Shown: positions 17,563 through 26,863 of the stretch, piece after piece
How positions within the stretch are numbered: position 1 is the stretch's first letter
Layout: the number at the start of each line of letters is the position of its first letter
Assembly (NCBI RefSeq): GCF_003201875.1
Contig: NZ_QJKD01000002.1
Coordinates: 186,001-250,000 of the forward strand
Source of the DNA: Hungatella effluvii
GTDB taxonomy: Bacteria; Bacillota; Clostridia; Lachnospirales; Lachnospiraceae
Length of the DNA stretch: 64,000 nt
Direction: 5' to 3'
Notes under the pieces: generated by a model
Databases searched by the model: none
What the model saw: the letters and a program-made list of their open reading frames with translations, nothing else
Told to the model about the DNA's origin: nothing
Made by a program: the position numbers and the translations under genes

Positions 17563-19542
17563 ATGAGAATCAAACGTATGGCAAGCGTGCCCCTGCTGGT
17601 GCACGATCCCTATTTTTCTATCTGGTCACCAGCCGACTGTCTCTATGACACGGACACAGCTCACTGGAGCGGAAAGGAAAAACGACTTTACGGCCACGTC
17701 ACCGCGGATGGAGAACGTTTCCGCTTCCTGGGCGGTGAGGACGGCTGTCCGGTCATCCCCCAGACGAGCCTGGAGGTTACGCCGACCGCGACTACCTGTA
17801 CCTTTGAAAATGAGAAGCTGAGGCTTTCCGTTCGTTTTCTGTCACCGCTTCTGCCGGAGGATCCGGTTCTGGTCTCCAGACCGTGTACCTACATCGATTT
17901 TACTGTAGACAGGAAGCAGGAGGTCTCCGTGAAGATTGATTTTACCATTACCGGAGACTTAGTCTTCGATACGCCGGGGAAAATCATTGGCGGAAGCCAT
18001 GAAAATGAGACGTATCATTTCCATTATGGTACTATGAGGAAGGCATTTCAGACACCTTTAGGACACAGTGGGGACCGGATTACCATAGACTGGGGCGATA
18101 TGATTCTGGCCTCGGAGGACGAAGCCGTCACAATCTTCTTCGATCCGGATTACAGTCTGCTAAAGGCGTCTGCGGAGCTGGGGACCGATCAGACAGCGTG
18201 TACGGTGATCGCCGCCTATGACGATCTGCTCTCCATCTTTTACTTCGGTTCCTGGCAGAAGGCCTATTGGACGACGAGATATGAGACCATTTTCGATGCG
18301 GTTGGAGAGAGTTTCCGTGATCGGGAAGAGGTGACCGAAAAGGCGGAGGCATTTGACCGGAGTCTGGAGGAGCAGGCCAGGAGTACAGGCGGGGCCGACT
18401 ACGCGTTTCTATGCAGTATTTCCTACCGCCAGGTCATGGCAGCCCATAAGCTGATCGCGGACCAGGAGGGGAATCTCGTCTTTCTTTCCAAGGAAAATGA
18501 CTCCAACGGGTGTACGGGGACCGTCGATATCAGCTATCCATCCGCCCCCATGTTCCTTCTCTTTAATCCGGAATACGTGAAGGCCATGCTGCGGCCGGTC
18601 TTCCGTTTTGCCGGCTGTCCGGTGTGGGAGTACGACTTTGCGCCGCATGATGTGGGTCGGTATCCGTATGCGGCAGGCCAGGTCTACGGACTTGGAAAAG
18701 AAGGGGAAAACCGGGAATTCTGCTACGATAACGGCGCCATTTTCCCGTTTTACTACGAGTATCCCGCGGGGCTGTCCGTCTACGATGTGAGGGACCAGAT
18801 GCCGGTGGAGGAATCCGGCAATATGATGATTTTGACGGCAGCGGTGTGTGAACTGGAGCGTTCGGGGGCCTTTGCCGCGCCGTATTACGAGGTGCTGAAA
18901 ACATGGGCCGGATATCTGCTCGCATACGGTGAAGATCCGGGAGAACAGCTCTGTACCGATGATTTTGCCGGCCATCTGGCCCACAACGTAAATTTGTCGG
19001 CAAAAGCGGTTATGGGAATCGAGGCCTTCAGCAGAATCGCCGCCTGTCTCGGAGAGGAAGAGGAGGCGAAAAAGTACCATGAGGAAGCCGTGAGGATGGC
19101 ACAGAGCTGGGAGAAGCGTAGTGCCGCCGGCGATCACTACCGTCTGACCTTTGACTGTGAAGAGTCCTGGAGCCTGAAATACAATCTGGTGTGGGATCAT
19201 TTCTTTGGAAGCGGTCTCTTCAAGCCGGAGGTATTTGAGAAAGAGACGGCGTTTTATTTAAAGAAGACCAGTACCTTCGGTGTTCCGTTAGACAGCCGGA
19301 AGACGTACACAAAGAGCGACTGGATTCTCTGGTGTGCCTCGTTTGCACCTGATCGGGAGGCATTTTACCGTCTGACGGCTCCGGTAGCGGAGTATGCGAG
19401 GTCCACAGAAGACCGTGTACCGTTTTCCGACTGGTACGATGCAGAGAGCGGAAGATACTGTCATTTCATAGGAAGAAGTGTTCAGGGCGGCATATATATG
19501 CCGATGCTGATAGAGAATAGGAAGAAAAAACAGGAGGCTTAA
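17563..19542 (+). CDS. DUF4965/DUF5127 (GtaA-like) family protein, probable glycoside-active enzyme
   Basis: This 659-residue protein has the fold series of the DUF5127/DUF4965/DUF1793 family, whose fungal member was named glutaminase A. The N-terminus reads VPLLVHDPYFSIWSP, typical of DUF4964/5127. The central and C-terminal parts carry CTDDFAGHLAHNVNLSAKA and KYNLVWDHFFGSGLF, hallmarks of the alpha/alpha barrel part. It has no signal peptide, so it acts in the cytoplasm. Its position between a sugar permease and a GH51 arabinofuranosidase (4 bp from the latter) argues for a role in trimming imported glycans, not glutamine hydrolysis. Family assignment is good; the reaction is an inference. 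Confidence 0.85.
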   Translation: MRIKRMASVPLLVHDPYFSIWSPADCLYDTDTAHWSGKEKRLYGHVTADGERFRFLGGEDGCPVIPQTSLEVTPTATTCTFENEKLRLSVRFLSPLLPEDPVLVSRPCTYIDFTVDRKQEVSVKIDFTITGDLVFDTPGKIIGGSHENETYHFHYGTMRKAFQTPLGHSGDRITIDWGDMILASEDEAVTIFFDPDYSLLKASAELGTDQTACTVIAAYDDLLSIFYFGSWQKAYWTTRYETIFDAVGESFRDREEVTEKAEAFDRSLEEQARSTGGADYAFLCSISYRQVMAAHKLIADQEGNLVFLSKENDSNGCTGTVDISYPSAPMFLLFNPEYVKAMLRPVFRFAGCPVWEYDFAPHDVGRYPYAAGQVYGLGKEGENREFCYDNGAIFPFYYEYPAGLSVYDVRDQMPVEESGNMMILTAAVCELERSGAFAAPYYEVLKTWAGYLLAYGEDPGEQLCTDDFAGHLAHNVNLSAKAVMGIEAFSRIAACLGEEEEAKKYHEEAVRMAQSWEKRSAAGDHYRLTFDCEESWSLKYNLVWDHFFGSGLFKPEVFEKETAFYLKKTSTFGVPLDSRKTYTKSDWILWCASFAPDREAFYRLTAPVAEYARSTEDRVPFSDWYDAESGRYCHFIGRSVQGGIYMPMLIENRKKKQEA

Positions 19543-21051
<1,509 letters not shown>

Positions 21052-21084
21052 ATTTAATGAATTGAAACAATATCATAATTTACA

Positions 21085-21128
21085 GAGGCGGCTGAACCAT
21101 ATTCATATAATTGGTTCTGCCGTCTTTT
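21085..21128 (+). terminator. Terminator of the arabinoside operon
   Basis: GAGGCGGCTGAACCA pairs with TGGTTCTGCCGTC (a few mismatches) across an AT-rich loop and ends in TTTT. It follows the GH51 gene by about 30 bp. Confidence 0.75.
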
Positions 21129-21277
21129 AAACTTATCCTTTCTATTCCAGATAGTTCTAAACGTTCATTTTGAATTTCACTGTAAGAAAATTTCTTTCAT
21201 ATCCAAACGTTGGAACAGACGCGCATTTTCTGATTAATTGATAATGAATGGTAAAAAATGGATATCCAGGCAAAACG

Positions 21278-21338
21278 AAAAAAAGCGGTCTTCTGTATGG
21301 TATAGTTATGATACCGGAATACAGAAAACTGCTTTTTA
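21278..21338. terminator. Terminator at the 3' end of the LysR gene
   Basis: AAAAAGCGGTCTTCTGTAT pairs with ATACAGAAAACTGCTTTTT around a loop that can itself pair (GGTAT/ATACC). T-rich flanks on both sides make it usable in either direction. It overlaps the end of the LysR gene at 21336. Confidence 0.75.
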
Positions 21339-22319
21339 TCTCTCCGCCTGAATTCTGTCCATCACACATTTATGCTCTTTGTATATCTGTTGAATAATAT
21401 GAATACTGCTGGATAATGGTTTGCTCAGATACTTATTTTTGTGATAGAGCAGGAGTGTTTTTCTGGTTCCCTGAAATTCCATGACAGGAAACACATGCAG
21501 TGATTCAAAACATTTTGGCTGAGTATCATACAAGTGCTTTAAAAGCATGGGGGTACTGAAAAATACACCATATCCTTCCGCGCAGAGAGATACAAGAGAG
21601 CTGGTCAGTGATGTTTTTATGCGCATAAACGGCGGTGTACCATTCTGGACGAGCTTTGATACGATCGCTTCGTGCAGGCGGCTGGAGGCAGGATGTAAAA
21701 ACATTGGAACATGGGAAAAATCGGTTACAGAGACACCCTCCATAAAGGCTGTTTTACAGGCTGGATATTGATCACTGAAATATTTGCGGAGCAGCCCATC
21801 CGAGATAATCAGATACAGGTCTTCCGTTTCCAAAGGAACGATTTCACATAAATCTGAATCAAAATACTCATATTTTGAGACAAGCGGGAGTGCAAGGTCA
21901 ATCTCGTTATTTTTAACAGCCGCAGATAAATCAGGAGATGTTTTTTCAACCAGATGTATGGTCATGTTCGGATATTCGCTGGAAAAATGCGGAGTAAATT
22001 CGCAGACAAATGCTGTCGACCTGTTTGGCGGCAGTCCAATGGTAATTTCGCCAACAAATTCGTCCTGCATGGTAATAAACTGGTTCAGCAGCTGATTCTC
22101 CCGGTCTATAATATCTCGTGCTGCCTCCAAAAGCATCTGTCCGGAGGGCGTCAGCTTCAGAGATGGTTTGCGTTCAAACAGTTGTACCTTATAGGTACTT
22201 TCGAGATGCTTGATGTGAAGACTTACAGCCTGCTGAGAAGTATAAAGAGCTTCAGCGGCCTTTGTAAAGCTCATTAGTTCCGTCACCTTGATAAAGCATT
22301 GAATATCGGTCATATTCAT
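21336..22319 (-). CDS. LysR-family transcriptional regulator
   Basis: This 327-residue regulator has an N-terminal winged helix-turn-helix (MNMTDIQCFIKVTELMSFTK, then AAEALYTSQQAVSLHIKHLE, residues about 1-62) and a periplasmic-binding-like effector domain. The ATG at 22319 is chosen because AAGGAGAA lies 8 bp upstream and the HTH begins right there; an upstream extension of 62 codons is low-complexity and AT-rich. It is transcribed divergently from the dehydrogenase gene at 22462. The 142-bp intergenic region carries a TATAAT at 22404-22409 with a poor -35, which suits an activator-dependent promoter. It probably senses the acid metabolised by the divergent operon. Confidence 0.92.
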   Translation of the reverse strand: MNMTDIQCFIKVTELMSFTKAAEALYTSQQAVSLHIKHLESTYKVQLFERKPSLKLTPSGQMLLEAARDIIDRENQLLNQFITMQDEFVGEITIGLPPNRSTAFVCEFTPHFSSEYPNMTIHLVEKTSPDLSAAVKNNEIDLALPLVSKYEYFDSDLCEIVPLETEDLYLIISDGLLRKYFSDQYPACKTAFMEGVSVTDFSHVPMFLHPASSRLHEAIVSKLVQNGTPPFMRIKTSLTSSLVSLCAEGYGVFFSTPMLLKHLYDTQPKCFESLHVFPVMEFQGTRKTLLLYHKNKYLSKPLSSSIHIIQQIYKEHKCVMDRIQAER

Positions 22320-22403
22320 AATTAGGTTCTCCTTGCATAAAGACAAGTTTTTTGTTGTGACTTTGACAAAAAAAACAATATTTTCTTTTAATTTTAAACG
22401 AAT

Positions 22404-22409
22404 TATAAT
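22404..22409 (+). promoter_or_regulatory. -10 box of the acid-catabolism operon
   Basis: A perfect TATAAT lies 52 bp before the dehydrogenase start. The hexamer 17 bp upstream is TTTTCT, a poor -35 box, which fits a promoter that needs the divergent LysR activator. Confidence 0.5.
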
Positions 22410-22461
22410 GGAAATACAATAAAAATTTTTGTTGATAACAGAGAATGAGAAGGAGAAGATT

Positions 22462-23331
22462 ATGATAGTCGGTTTTATCGGTTTTGGCGAAGCGGCATCG
22501 TCCATCGCGCTGGGGCTGCGCGGAGAAGGTATCGACAGAATGGTGTGCTATGATGCCATGCAGGATGATGAACGTATGAGTGAAATCATGAAGGAGAGGG
22601 TAGCAGCCTGTCAGGGAGAAAAAGCGGAGAGTGCTGCAGCGGTATGCCGGAAATCGGATGTGGTGATTTCAGCGGTTCCTTCCAACTATGCAGTATCCGC
22701 TGCTGAAGATGCAGCGGCGGGAATCAAAGAAGGACAGCTCTTTCTGGATGTGTCTACAGCGACACCGATAGAAAAGAAAAAGATCAGTGAGATGGTAAAG
22801 GCCATGGGAGGCCGGCTTATTGACGGAGCGATGATGGGGGCATTGCTAAAGAGTAAGCATCAGGTGCCGATGTTGTTGAGCGGCGATGGTGCGAAAGCCT
22901 TTCGGGATAAAATGGAGCCATACCATATGTGCCTGGAAGTCGTGGAGGGGGAGGCCGGGACTGCGACGAGTATTAAGTTCATACGCAGCATTACAGCAAA
23001 AGGACTTAGCTGTTTGCTGATTGAATCACTGCAGGCGGCACAGCGGTTTGGCGTGGAGCAGACGATTGTAGACTCGTTTGTGGATACTTTTGGATCAGAA
23101 TTCATTGGAATCATCAACGGATATGTTTCGGGGGCGATCATTCATGCGGAACGGCGTGAACATGAGCTGAAAAATGTTGTTGATTTCTTACAAAGTGAAA
23201 TGCTGCCATATACAATGGCTGAAGCTACTCGGACAAAGCTGCAGTGGCTGGCTGATCATCATGTGAAGGATAACTTTGAATCCGGTGTTGCCCGTGATTG
23301 GAAAAAGGTATTGGAGGGATGGAAACTGTAG
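22462..23331 (+). CDS. NAD(P)-dependent oxidoreductase, 6PGDH-like with DUF1932 C-terminal domain
   Basis: This 289-residue protein has an N-terminal Rossmann fold with the dinucleotide motif GFIGFGEAASSIALGL (residues about 4-19). The C-terminal helical domain is of the DUF1932 type (TSIKFIRSITAKGLSCLLIES). It belongs to the beta-hydroxyacid dehydrogenase/6-phosphogluconate-dehydrogenase superfamily, which oxidises hydroxy acids or reduces the matching semialdehydes. The family motif DVSTATPIEKK near residue 97 is present, with Lys172-region N-x2-K replaced by a related SIKF. AAGGAGAAG precedes the ATG at 22462. It is the first gene of the acid-catabolism operon, and the exact substrate is unknown. 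Confidence 0.87.
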   Translation: MIVGFIGFGEAASSIALGLRGEGIDRMVCYDAMQDDERMSEIMKERVAACQGEKAESAAAVCRKSDVVISAVPSNYAVSAAEDAAAGIKEGQLFLDVSTATPIEKKKISEMVKAMGGRLIDGAMMGALLKSKHQVPMLLSGDGAKAFRDKMEPYHMCLEVVEGEAGTATSIKFIRSITAKGLSCLLIESLQAAQRFGVEQTIVDSFVDTFGSEFIGIINGYVSGAIIHAERREHELKNVVDFLQSEMLPYTMAEATRTKLQWLADHHVKDNFESGVARDWKKVLEGWKL

Positions 23332-23371
23332 CACATACCGATAAACGCGTTTAAAAGGAGAAGTGAGTGAT

Positions 23372-23878
23372 TTGATAAAGATTAATGTTCCGTTTAGAGA
23401 CAAAGAATGCAGTCTCAAAGCCGGTGATTTGATTGAGATGAGCGGAAAAATATATTGCGGCCGTGATGCGGCACTCCCACATGTCGTGGAGCTGGCGAAG
23501 AAGGGTGAGCTATCGGAGCACGGTATTGATCTGGAGGGGGCTGTAATTTTTCATACTGCGGTAAGCTGTGCCGGCATAGCGCCAACTACTACGAGTAAGC
23601 CGGAAATTGAGGGATCGATTATACCATTATCAGAAAAAGGTGCCATGTTCCATCTTGGTAAAGGCAGGCTCCTTCCTGAGACCATTGAGGGATTAAAAAA
23701 GAATAGGGCGTATTTTCTGATTACTCCGCCGGTATCTGCATTACTGACTGCTTCGATGAGTGAATGCCGCGCGGTACTGCATCCGGAATTTGGGATGGAA
23801 GCATTCTATGAGATTACGGTTAAAGATCTTCCAGCAATTGTTGCAGTGGCTGACGGAGAAAGTGTTTTTTCGAATTAG
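23372..23878 (+). CDS. Fumarase/tartrate-dehydratase beta-type hydro-lyase subunit
   Basis: This protein of about 168 residues is the C-terminal-domain-type subunit (Fumerase_C) of class I fumarase or L-tartrate dehydratase. Diagnostic stretches are LKAGDLIEMSGKIYCGRDAALP, split by the substrate-binding region, HTAVSCAGIAPTTTSKPE and FHLGKGRLLPETIE. The start is uncertain: a GTG at 23363 lies only 2 bp from AAGGAG, whereas the TTG at 23372 has a workable 11-bp distance and is preferred. The beta subunit gene precedes the alpha subunit gene here, the reverse of the common order. Together they form an iron-sulfur hydro-lyase acting on a hydroxy-dicarboxylate. Confidence 0.88.
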   Translation: MIKINVPFRDKECSLKAGDLIEMSGKIYCGRDAALPHVVELAKKGELSEHGIDLEGAVIFHTAVSCAGIAPTTTSKPEIEGSIIPLSEKGAMFHLGKGRLLPETIEGLKKNRAYFLITPPVSALLTASMSECRAVLHPEFGMEAFYEITVKDLPAIVAVADGESVFSN

Positions 23879-23887
23879 GGGGGACAT

Positions 23888-24751
23888 ATGGTATTTTTAA
23901 ATAAAGTGACAGATGATGTCGCTCGGACGGTGGTAGATGCAAGCTCTCACTGGCGAGACGATCAGGTTGCCTGCTGGAAACAGGCATGTGCAGAGGAAGA
24001 GATTCCACATGCAAAATGGGCAATGGAAAATTTTATTAAAAATGCAGTTGTTGCAGATAAGAAACATTGTGCATTGTGCGATGACACAGGGACGCCGCAC
24101 CCGTTTCTGGAAATTGGAGATGAGGCCAGCCTTCCGGCTGGATTTCTGGAGGCAATGGAAGAGGGAATTAGAAAAGGATTAAATGACCTGCCGGCGCGTC
24201 CGATGGGAGTACGCGGAGATGAATTAGAGCGTATTTCACAGTGCAAAGGCCTATATGACGAGCCTGGTATGTTAAAACCCGCTCCTACACAAATCCGCCG
24301 TATGGCGGGAAGTAAAATTCGTCTCACCGTCCTGATGCTTGGAGGAGGACCAGAGATCAGGAGCAGAACCCAGGCTTTATTTCACATGCATTCTCTGGAT
24401 CATGTAGTTGAGGAGATGATCACATGGGCGGTTCCGCAGGTAGCAGCGCTTGGATGCCAGCCGTGTACACTGTCATTTGGCCTTGGGCGTACGGCGGTGG
24501 AAGCCTCTTCACTCTCTCTTGAGGCAATGAAGGACGGACGTTATGATGTGCAGAGTGAGATAGAGAAACGCATCACGGACGCAGTCAATGGAAAGGGGAT
24601 TGGACCGATCGGTTTGGGTGGTGCCAGTTCGGTGCTTGCTACATTTATTAAAATCGGAGACATGCGTGCGAGCGGCTTCCGGGTGGTTTCGATGCGCCCG
24701 AACTGCTGTATGGAGATTCGTAAAGCATCCTGTGAATGGGAGACCTTATGA
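23888..24751 (+). CDS. Fumarase/tartrate-dehydratase alpha-type iron-sulfur hydro-lyase subunit
   Basis: This 287-residue protein is the Fe-S-cluster-bearing N-terminal-type subunit (Fumerase family) of two-subunit class I hydratases. Cysteines in CALCDDTGTPHPF (near residues 59-62), QPCTLSFGLGRT and the final MRPNCCMEIRKASC are positioned like the cluster ligands and C-terminal signature of this family. Segments GIGPIGLGGASSVLATFIKI and GGGPEIRSRTQAL are also family-typical. GGGGGG lies just before the ATG, 9 bp after the beta-subunit gene. The enzyme would add or remove water from a C4-C6 dicarboxylate in the pathway encoded by the operon. Whether the substrate is tartrate, malate, fumarate or a larger acid cannot be decided from sequence. 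Confidence 0.9.
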   Translation: MVFLNKVTDDVARTVVDASSHWRDDQVACWKQACAEEEIPHAKWAMENFIKNAVVADKKHCALCDDTGTPHPFLEIGDEASLPAGFLEAMEEGIRKGLNDLPARPMGVRGDELERISQCKGLYDEPGMLKPAPTQIRRMAGSKIRLTVLMLGGGPEIRSRTQALFHMHSLDHVVEEMITWAVPQVAALGCQPCTLSFGLGRTAVEASSLSLEAMKDGRYDVQSEIEKRITDAVNGKGIGPIGLGGASSVLATFIKIGDMRASGFRVVSMRPNCCMEIRKASCEWETL

Positions 24752-24770
24752 TAACGGAAACAAAGTCACT

Positions 24771-24802
24771 GCACTAAGCTCGTGAAAGACCTCACTAAGT
24801 GC
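24771..24802 (+). repeat. Diverged copy of the hairpin repeat
   Basis: A 32-nt hairpin with ends GCACTAAGC and CACTAAGTGC and an AAAGAC in its loop region. It shares the frame GCAC..TAAGC..AAAGAC..C.CTAAGTGC with the copies at 24817-24850 and 48352-48395. It lies just upstream of the better conserved copy, so this leader holds two tandem hairpins. Confidence 0.55.
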
Positions 24803-24810
24803 CAGTGATA

Positions 24811-24865
24811 TGTATCGCACGTAAGCGGCTAAAAGACAGCCGCTAAGTGCTCATAACAAGGAGGA
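24811..24865 (+). repeat. Conserved 55-nt leader repeat, copy 1 (before DUF6282 gene)
   Basis: This 55-nt element ends with the ribosome site of the DUF6282 gene. It is 51/55 identical to the element at 48347-48401 on the other strand, which ends with the ribosome site of potA. Its core folds as GCAC-gta-AGCGGC, loop TAAAAGACA, GCCGCT-aa-GTGC, and then TCATAAC leads to AGGAGGA. Conservation covers the hairpin, the spacer and the Shine-Dalgarno sequence, although the two downstream genes are unrelated. Confidence 0.75.
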
Positions 24866-24869
24866 GAGT

Positions 24870-25766
24870 ATGAGAGAACTAATTCAAGGGGCATATGATC
24901 TTCATGTGCATACAGCCCCAGATGTGCTGCCAAGAAGACTCGACGATTTCGAGATGGCACAGCGGGTAATGGACAGTGGGATGGCTGGATTTGCAATGAA
25001 GTCTCATTACTTTTGTACGGGAGAACGCGCTGCAATGACCAGGAAGCTTTATCCCGCATGCGATGCGGTGGGGACAATTACACTAAATGGTTCGGTAGGG
25101 GGAATCAATCCTGCAGCTGTGGAGATGGCAGCACGCGCTGGTACGAAGCTTGTCTGGTTTCCAACCAGTGATTCTGCGCATGAGCAAAATCTTACTTTGG
25201 GAGAGGACTGGAATCCGGATAAAAAACTTCCGTACTGGGCGCAGGTGGTACTGCAGATGCGTGAAGAGGGAATTGACAATCCGGTTATCCGCGTGGTCGG
25301 TGAAGACGGGAGGCTGACAGAAGCAACGCATCAGGTTCTGGAGGTGATTGCAAGACATCAGATGATCCTGGCAACGTCGCATCTTTCACATGAGGAGACA
25401 TTTGCTCTTGTAAGGGCGGCGAAAGAACACCGGGTAGAGCATATTATTATTACACATGTGGACTTCCCAACCACATTTTACACGGTGGAAGAACAAGTGG
25501 AACTGCTGCGCTGCGGTGCTTATATGGAACATTGTTTTGTTACATATAATTCTGGAAAAGTAGACTTTGAAGTAGTGTTGGAACAGATACGTGCGATTGG
25601 AGCCAGCCATATCATTCTCTCTACGGATTTAGGACAGAAAACAGGAATATATCCGGATGAAGGTCTGGAGCAGTTTGTGACAAGCCTGTATGATCGGGGT
25701 ATTTCAGAAGGGGATATTAAGAAAATGACATGTCATAATCAGCGGATACTGCTGGGAAAAGCATAA
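24870..25766 (+). CDS. DUF6282 family metal-dependent hydrolase (amidohydrolase/PHP-like)
   Basis: This 298-residue protein begins with GAYDLHVHTAPDVLPRR, the H-x-H metal-binding start of the amidohydrolase/PHP-like DUF6282 family. Further histidines suited to metal binding are in MKSHYFCTGE, ATSHLSHEE and IITHVDFP, and a C-terminal ILSTDLGQ supplies the expected aspartate. The family's reactions are hydrolysis or hydration of carboxylate or lactone substrates; the biochemical role of DUF6282 itself is unknown to me. The AGGAGG before the ATG is part of the 55-nt repeat element. It lies between the hydro-lyase genes and a TAXI-TRAP importer. By analogy with the hydratase LigJ, it might be the hydrating or lactone-opening step. 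Confidence 0.82.
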   Translation: MRELIQGAYDLHVHTAPDVLPRRLDDFEMAQRVMDSGMAGFAMKSHYFCTGERAAMTRKLYPACDAVGTITLNGSVGGINPAAVEMAARAGTKLVWFPTSDSAHEQNLTLGEDWNPDKKLPYWAQVVLQMREEGIDNPVIRVVGEDGRLTEATHQVLEVIARHQMILATSHLSHEETFALVRAAKEHRVEHIIITHVDFPTTFYTVEEQVELLRCGAYMEHCFVTYNSGKVDFEVVLEQIRAIGASHIILSTDLGQKTGIYPDEGLEQFVTSLYDRGISEGDIKKMTCHNQRILLGKA

Positions 25767-25813
25767 CTGACATCACTCGCAATATTTATCACAGATAGAA
25801 CAGGGGGTTTCAA

Positions 25814-26836
25814 ATGAAGAGAAAGAATACAGGTTTGGCGATGCTGGTGTTGGCAGCTGTTTTCATGACTGCAGCATGCAGCCCGACAAACAGTACAACG
25901 GGGAATTCCGGCAGTACGGCGGCCGAAGGTGCTTCAAGTGGCGGAACACATTATGACCTGACACTGGGAACCGCGGCCAGTACTGGTACTTATTATGTTG
26001 TCGGCGCTGCAATTGCTAATGAAGTCAATACAAAGAATCCCGACTTAACGGTTGTGGCACAGACTACAAATGGAGGGGTGGAGAATGTAAACCTTTGTAT
26101 GTCAGGAGAGATGGATCTTGGCATGACAAACGCAGATGCTGCCTACTGGTCATCGCATGGAGGCGGCAGTGGTTTTTATGAAATCTATGCAGAACCAGGC
26201 AATGTAAAAGGCGTTATGCGTCTGTATGAGAGCCAGGGGCATATGATTACAACGGCAAATTCAGGTATCGAGACGTATGAGGATTTAAGGGGCAAGACAG
26301 TTTGTCTTGGACCGCCAAGCAGTACGATTCCCGCTATGTCTATCGCAATTTTGGAAGCTTACGGTATCAATACTGATTCGGATATCAAAGCGGTTTACTA
26401 CTCCATTGACGAGGGGCTCGAGAAACTGACGGATGGTGTGATTGATGCTACATTTTTTGTCGCCTCGGCACCAGCATCGGGTCTTACGAGTGCTTCTGCT
26501 ACCTCTGATTTAAAGTTTGTTGACGCAGGAGAGGAGATCCTTAAGCAGGTAGTAGAGAAGTACCCATACTATACCGCTGCGACTACAAAAGAGGGGGCAT
26601 ATCCAAATATGAATTCCGTGAATACACTGAAAATATATACGGAAATCATTGCATCCGGAGATGTTCCTGAAGAGGCGGTCTATCAATTTGTGAAAGGGGC
26701 ACTGGAAGGACAGCCTGATTATGTAGACGCACATGTGGCATGTCAGGAAATAAATGCGGAGACTGCAGCTTCTGCGGCGGCCAAACTGCATCCTGGTGCG
26801 GCGCGTTACTACAGGGAGCTGGGATTAGTTGACTAG
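25814..26836 (+). CDS. TAXI-family TRAP transporter solute-binding lipoprotein
   Basis: This 340-residue protein is the extracytoplasmic receptor of a TRAP importer. The signal peptide ends in lipobox TAAC (Cys22), followed by a Ser/Thr/Gly linker and the TAXI domain, which starts LTLGTAASTGTYYVVGAAIA. Other family stretches are VAQTTNGGVENVNLCMSGEMDLGM and GKTVCLGPPSSTIPAMSIAI. TAXI receptors usually bind carboxylates such as glutamate, 2-oxoglutarate or related dicarboxylates. A GGGGG-rich ribosome site precedes the ATG. The fused TRAP permease follows directly, so the pair imports the acid degraded by the enzymes of this operon. Confidence 0.93.
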   Translation: MKRKNTGLAMLVLAAVFMTAACSPTNSTTGNSGSTAAEGASSGGTHYDLTLGTAASTGTYYVVGAAIANEVNTKNPDLTVVAQTTNGGVENVNLCMSGEMDLGMTNADAAYWSSHGGGSGFYEIYAEPGNVKGVMRLYESQGHMITTANSGIETYEDLRGKTVCLGPPSSTIPAMSIAILEAYGINTDSDIKAVYYSIDEGLEKLTDGVIDATFFVASAPASGLTSASATSDLKFVDAGEEILKQVVEKYPYYTAATTKEGAYPNMNSVNTLKIYTEIIASGDVPEEAVYQFVKGALEGQPDYVDAHVACQEINAETAASAAAKLHPGAARYYRELGLVD

Positions 26837-26863
26837 AGCGTGAACTTGTGAAAGGAATTGTTT

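Noticed and set aside
18409..19200. 263-codon antisense open frame
   Set aside because: It lies fully antisense to the DUF4965-family gene in GC-rich codons; no ribosome site and no recognisable domain.
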